Below, one piece after another: positions 6,753 through 8,017 of a stretch of DNA of 8,017 nt (position 1 is its first letter; each line of letters begins with the position of its first letter). This DNA is from Saprospiraceae bacterium (GTDB lineage: Bacteria; Bacteroidota; Bacteroidia; Bacteroidales; JAIPBB01): positions 1 to 8,017 of the forward strand of contig JAIPBB010000252.1 in the NCBI GenBank assembly GCA_021739805.1. Direction: 5' to 3'. Below the pieces are notes generated by a model that had not been told where the DNA came from, did no database searches, and saw nothing but the letters and a program-made list of their open reading frames with translations. The position numbers and the translations under genes are program-made.

Positions 6753-7229
6753 TTAATATTCATTATCATCATCATCATTGTTATAATCAACAGTTTCAGC
6801 CACTGCTTTTTGACTTGGATGGTAATTGCTGGAACTTCCATTTCCCTCACGACTACTGCGCTGGAGTGAAGAAATTAATGCGCCAAGCATTTTAGAGATT
6901 TCAATCAGGCAATAACGTGATTGTTCTTCAGTTTCTTCGCTTATATAATCAAGACGTTTTGCTATTGTTGTGAAAACAATGCACTCACGAATTGATGTTT
7001 TTGCTAATTTTAAATGATAAATAAACTGGCTTTTATTTCTTCCTGAGCCTTCAGCAATGTTGAGTGCAATGTTTTGAGCAGAATTTAAAAATTTTGTTGC
7101 TAAACCGTTTACTTCTATTTCAGGAAAGAGTTTAGTAGTTTGAAAAACCCATTCAATATATTTAAGGGATTTATCATAAAGTCTTAAATCTTCAAACCTG
7201 AAAAAGTTGTACGTTCTTTCTTCTTCCAT
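6753..7229 (-). CDS. Four-helix-bundle protein of the S23 / 23S rRNA intervening-sequence family
   Basis: A small helical protein of 158 residues. Residues 11-98 follow the S23 family pattern: FEDLRLYDKSLKYIEW (12-27), FPEIEVNGLATKF (35-47), the hallmark NIAEGSGRN (57-65), and a helix corresponding to the usual A-x-S-x-x-E segment (AKTSIREC, 76-83). Relatives are encoded in 23S rRNA intervening sequences of some bacteria or stand alone in many Bacteroidota. They form oligomeric bundles, and their function is not established. The family is usually about 115-125 residues. This member adds a Ser/Gly/Asn-rich and then acidic tail (about 125-158) ending in NNDDDDNEY, encoded in part by four GAT codons. 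It sits between serA and DUF1015, 127 bases after serA and 32 bases before DUF1015, on the same strand. It was probably inserted into an ancestral serA-DUF1015 arrangement. Confidence 0.88.
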   Translation of the reverse strand: MEEERTYNFFRFEDLRLYDKSLKYIEWVFQTTKLFPEIEVNGLATKFLNSAQNIALNIAEGSGRNKSQFIYHLKLAKTSIRECIVFTTIAKRLDYISEETEEQSRYCLIEISKMLGALISSLQRSSREGNGSSSNYHPSQKAVAETVDYNNDDDDNEY

Positions 7230-7310
7230 TTTTTGTTTTGTTAGTTGAGTGATTTAATATATTTAATTTTTAGACAAAAACATCATATGATTTCATTTGC
7301 AGAAACCAGA

Positions 7311-7342
7311 AAAATGTAATTGAATTTGTGATTTAATCTCAA
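7311..7342 (-). promoter_or_regulatory. Candidate internal promoter upstream of the four-helix-bundle gene
   Basis: On the minus strand TTG (7340-7342) is followed after 21 bases by TACATTTT (7311-7318), one mismatch from TAnnTTTG. It lies in the 127-base gap after serA and would give a leader of about 75 bases. If real, the four-helix-bundle and DUF1015 genes can be transcribed independently of serA. The evidence is motif and spacing only. Confidence 0.25.
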
Positions 7343-7356
7343 TACACAATTTGAAG

Positions 7357-8017
7357 CTAGTTTACCATGAAAGTTTTATCACCATTTTCGATGAATTTAA
7401 CTATTTGCTCAGCACCGGCAACACCTGCATTAATATTAGCTTCAGCTGTTTGGGCACCCATTTTTTTAGGTGTAAAGAAATATCTTGCAGCATCAAATTT
7501 CTCAGCGATTTCGTCTTTGCAATCTGGTGCTATATCCGAAAGATAAACGAAATCATTTCTTTCCGACATAACTTTAAGCAAAGCTTCTTCATCAATAACT
7601 TCTTTTCTTGCTGTATTAATTAAGGTAGCACCTTTGGGCATTTTTGAAAGTAAGTCGTAATTGATAGACTTTTTTGTTTGAGCATTAGCCGGAATATGTA
7701 ATGATAGATATTGACATTTTTTGTATAATTCTTCAACAGAATCCAATGCTACAACACCATCGTTTGTAATTGCTTCTTGTGGAATAAAGGGGTCGTGAGC
7801 ATAAACTTTCATGCCAAATCCCATTGCAATTTTAGTAACATATCTTCCAACATTACCATAAGCATGAATTCCAATGGTTTTGTCTTTTAATTCTGTTCCT
7901 GCTTTTCCGTCAAAGTTATGTCTTGCATTAAAAATAGCCATTCCAATAGCAAGTTCAGCAACAGCATTCGAGTTTTGTCCAGGAGTATTCATTGCTACAA
8001 TTCCTTTTGCTGTGCAA
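7357..8017 (-). CDS. serA: D-3-phosphoglycerate dehydrogenase, Lys-type, short form (5' end outside the window)
   Basis: The enzyme oxidises 3-phosphoglycerate to 3-phosphohydroxypyruvate with NAD+, the first committed step of serine synthesis. The visible 219 residues are the NAD-binding domain and the C-terminal return; the N-terminal substrate-domain part lies beyond the right edge. The frame stays open through 8017, and the residues before the internal ATG at 7992 (TAKGIVA) continue the conserved NTPGQNSNAVAE block, so that ATG is not the start. Counting from this internal Met, the dinucleotide fold is TIGIHAYGNVGRYV (39-52), the catalytic-region Arg lies in NTARKEV (126-132), and SDIAPD (152-157) covers the usual acidic position. 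The TPH of the common form is replaced by TPKKMG (174-179), so Lys176 stands where His acts. The protein ends right after this domain, so there is no ACT regulatory domain and no classical serine feedback site. Confidence 0.93.
   Translation of the reverse strand, partial: CTAKGIVAMNTPGQNSNAVAELAIGMAIFNARHNFDGKAGTELKDKTIGIHAYGNVGRYVTKIAMGFGMKVYAHDPFIPQEAITNDGVVALDSVEELYKKCQYLSLHIPANAQTKKSINYDLLSKMPKGATLINTARKEVIDEEALLKVMSERNDFVYLSDIAPDCKDEIAEKFDAARYFFTPKKMGAQTAEANINAGVAGAEQIVKFIENGDKTFMVN

Noticed and set aside
7323..7352. Imperfect inverted repeat after the serA stop as a terminator
   Set aside because: The arms match at only about six of eight positions, the loop is long and the T tract on the minus strand is weak and distant.
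7351..7623. Plus-strand open frame of 90 codons antisense to serA
   Set aside because: It opposes the conserved C-terminal part of SerA and shows no independent coding evidence.

Overview
The window looks like chromosomal DNA of a Gram-negative Bacteroidota, most likely in or near the Bacteroidales. The evidence is its AT-richness, the lack of clear Shine-Dalgarno sequences before most genes, promoter-like TTG/TAnnTTTG spacing in intergenic regions, a Lys-type SerA with an adjacent DUF1015 gene, a stand-alone S23-type four-helix-bundle gene, and a heptamer intergenic repeat. No rRNA, tRNA, CRISPR array, transposase or phage gene is visible. Placement below phylum level is inference.

Layout. 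Bases 1-151 hold no gene, but contain a perfect 15-bp hairpin that probably terminates the leftmost gene. On the minus strand lie a Na+/phosphate cotransporter with a PhoU-like tail (152-1861) and a YggS-family PLP homeostasis protein (2024-2692). They are separated by 162 bp carrying a 13-bp inverted repeat. Divergent from yggS, on the plus strand, is a two-gene unit with an ATGA stop/start overlap: a small membrane protein of unknown function (2798-3355) and an LTA-synthase-like phospho-transferase of the alkaline phosphatase superfamily (3352-5211). The intergenic region 5212-5478 carries two heptamer tandem arrays in one shared 7-nt register, then an intrinsic terminator for the minus strand. 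The right part is a minus-strand cluster: 3-phosphoglycerate dehydrogenase (serA, cut by the window edge, 7357-8017), a four-helix-bundle protein (6753-7229) and a DUF1015 protein (5479-6720).

How the genes fit together. SerA makes the first committed step to serine. DUF1015 proteins are often encoded beside serA/serC in Bacteroidota, and the DGHHR motif here suggests a ParB/Srx-like nucleotide-binding fold such as that of free-serine kinases, so a role in serine or phosphoserine metabolism is a reasonable hypothesis. The four-helix-bundle gene sits between them without an obvious metabolic reason. The plus-strand pair is probably an envelope module, in which a PH-like membrane protein is coupled to an enzyme that moves a phospho-headgroup onto a periplasmic acceptor. 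The phosphate transporter and YggS genes look like independent housekeeping units.

Most of the window is ordinary core genome. The items most worth a second look are the DUF1015/serine link, the membrane-protein/LtaS-like pair, the in-phase heptamer array and the S23-type gene inside the serine cluster.
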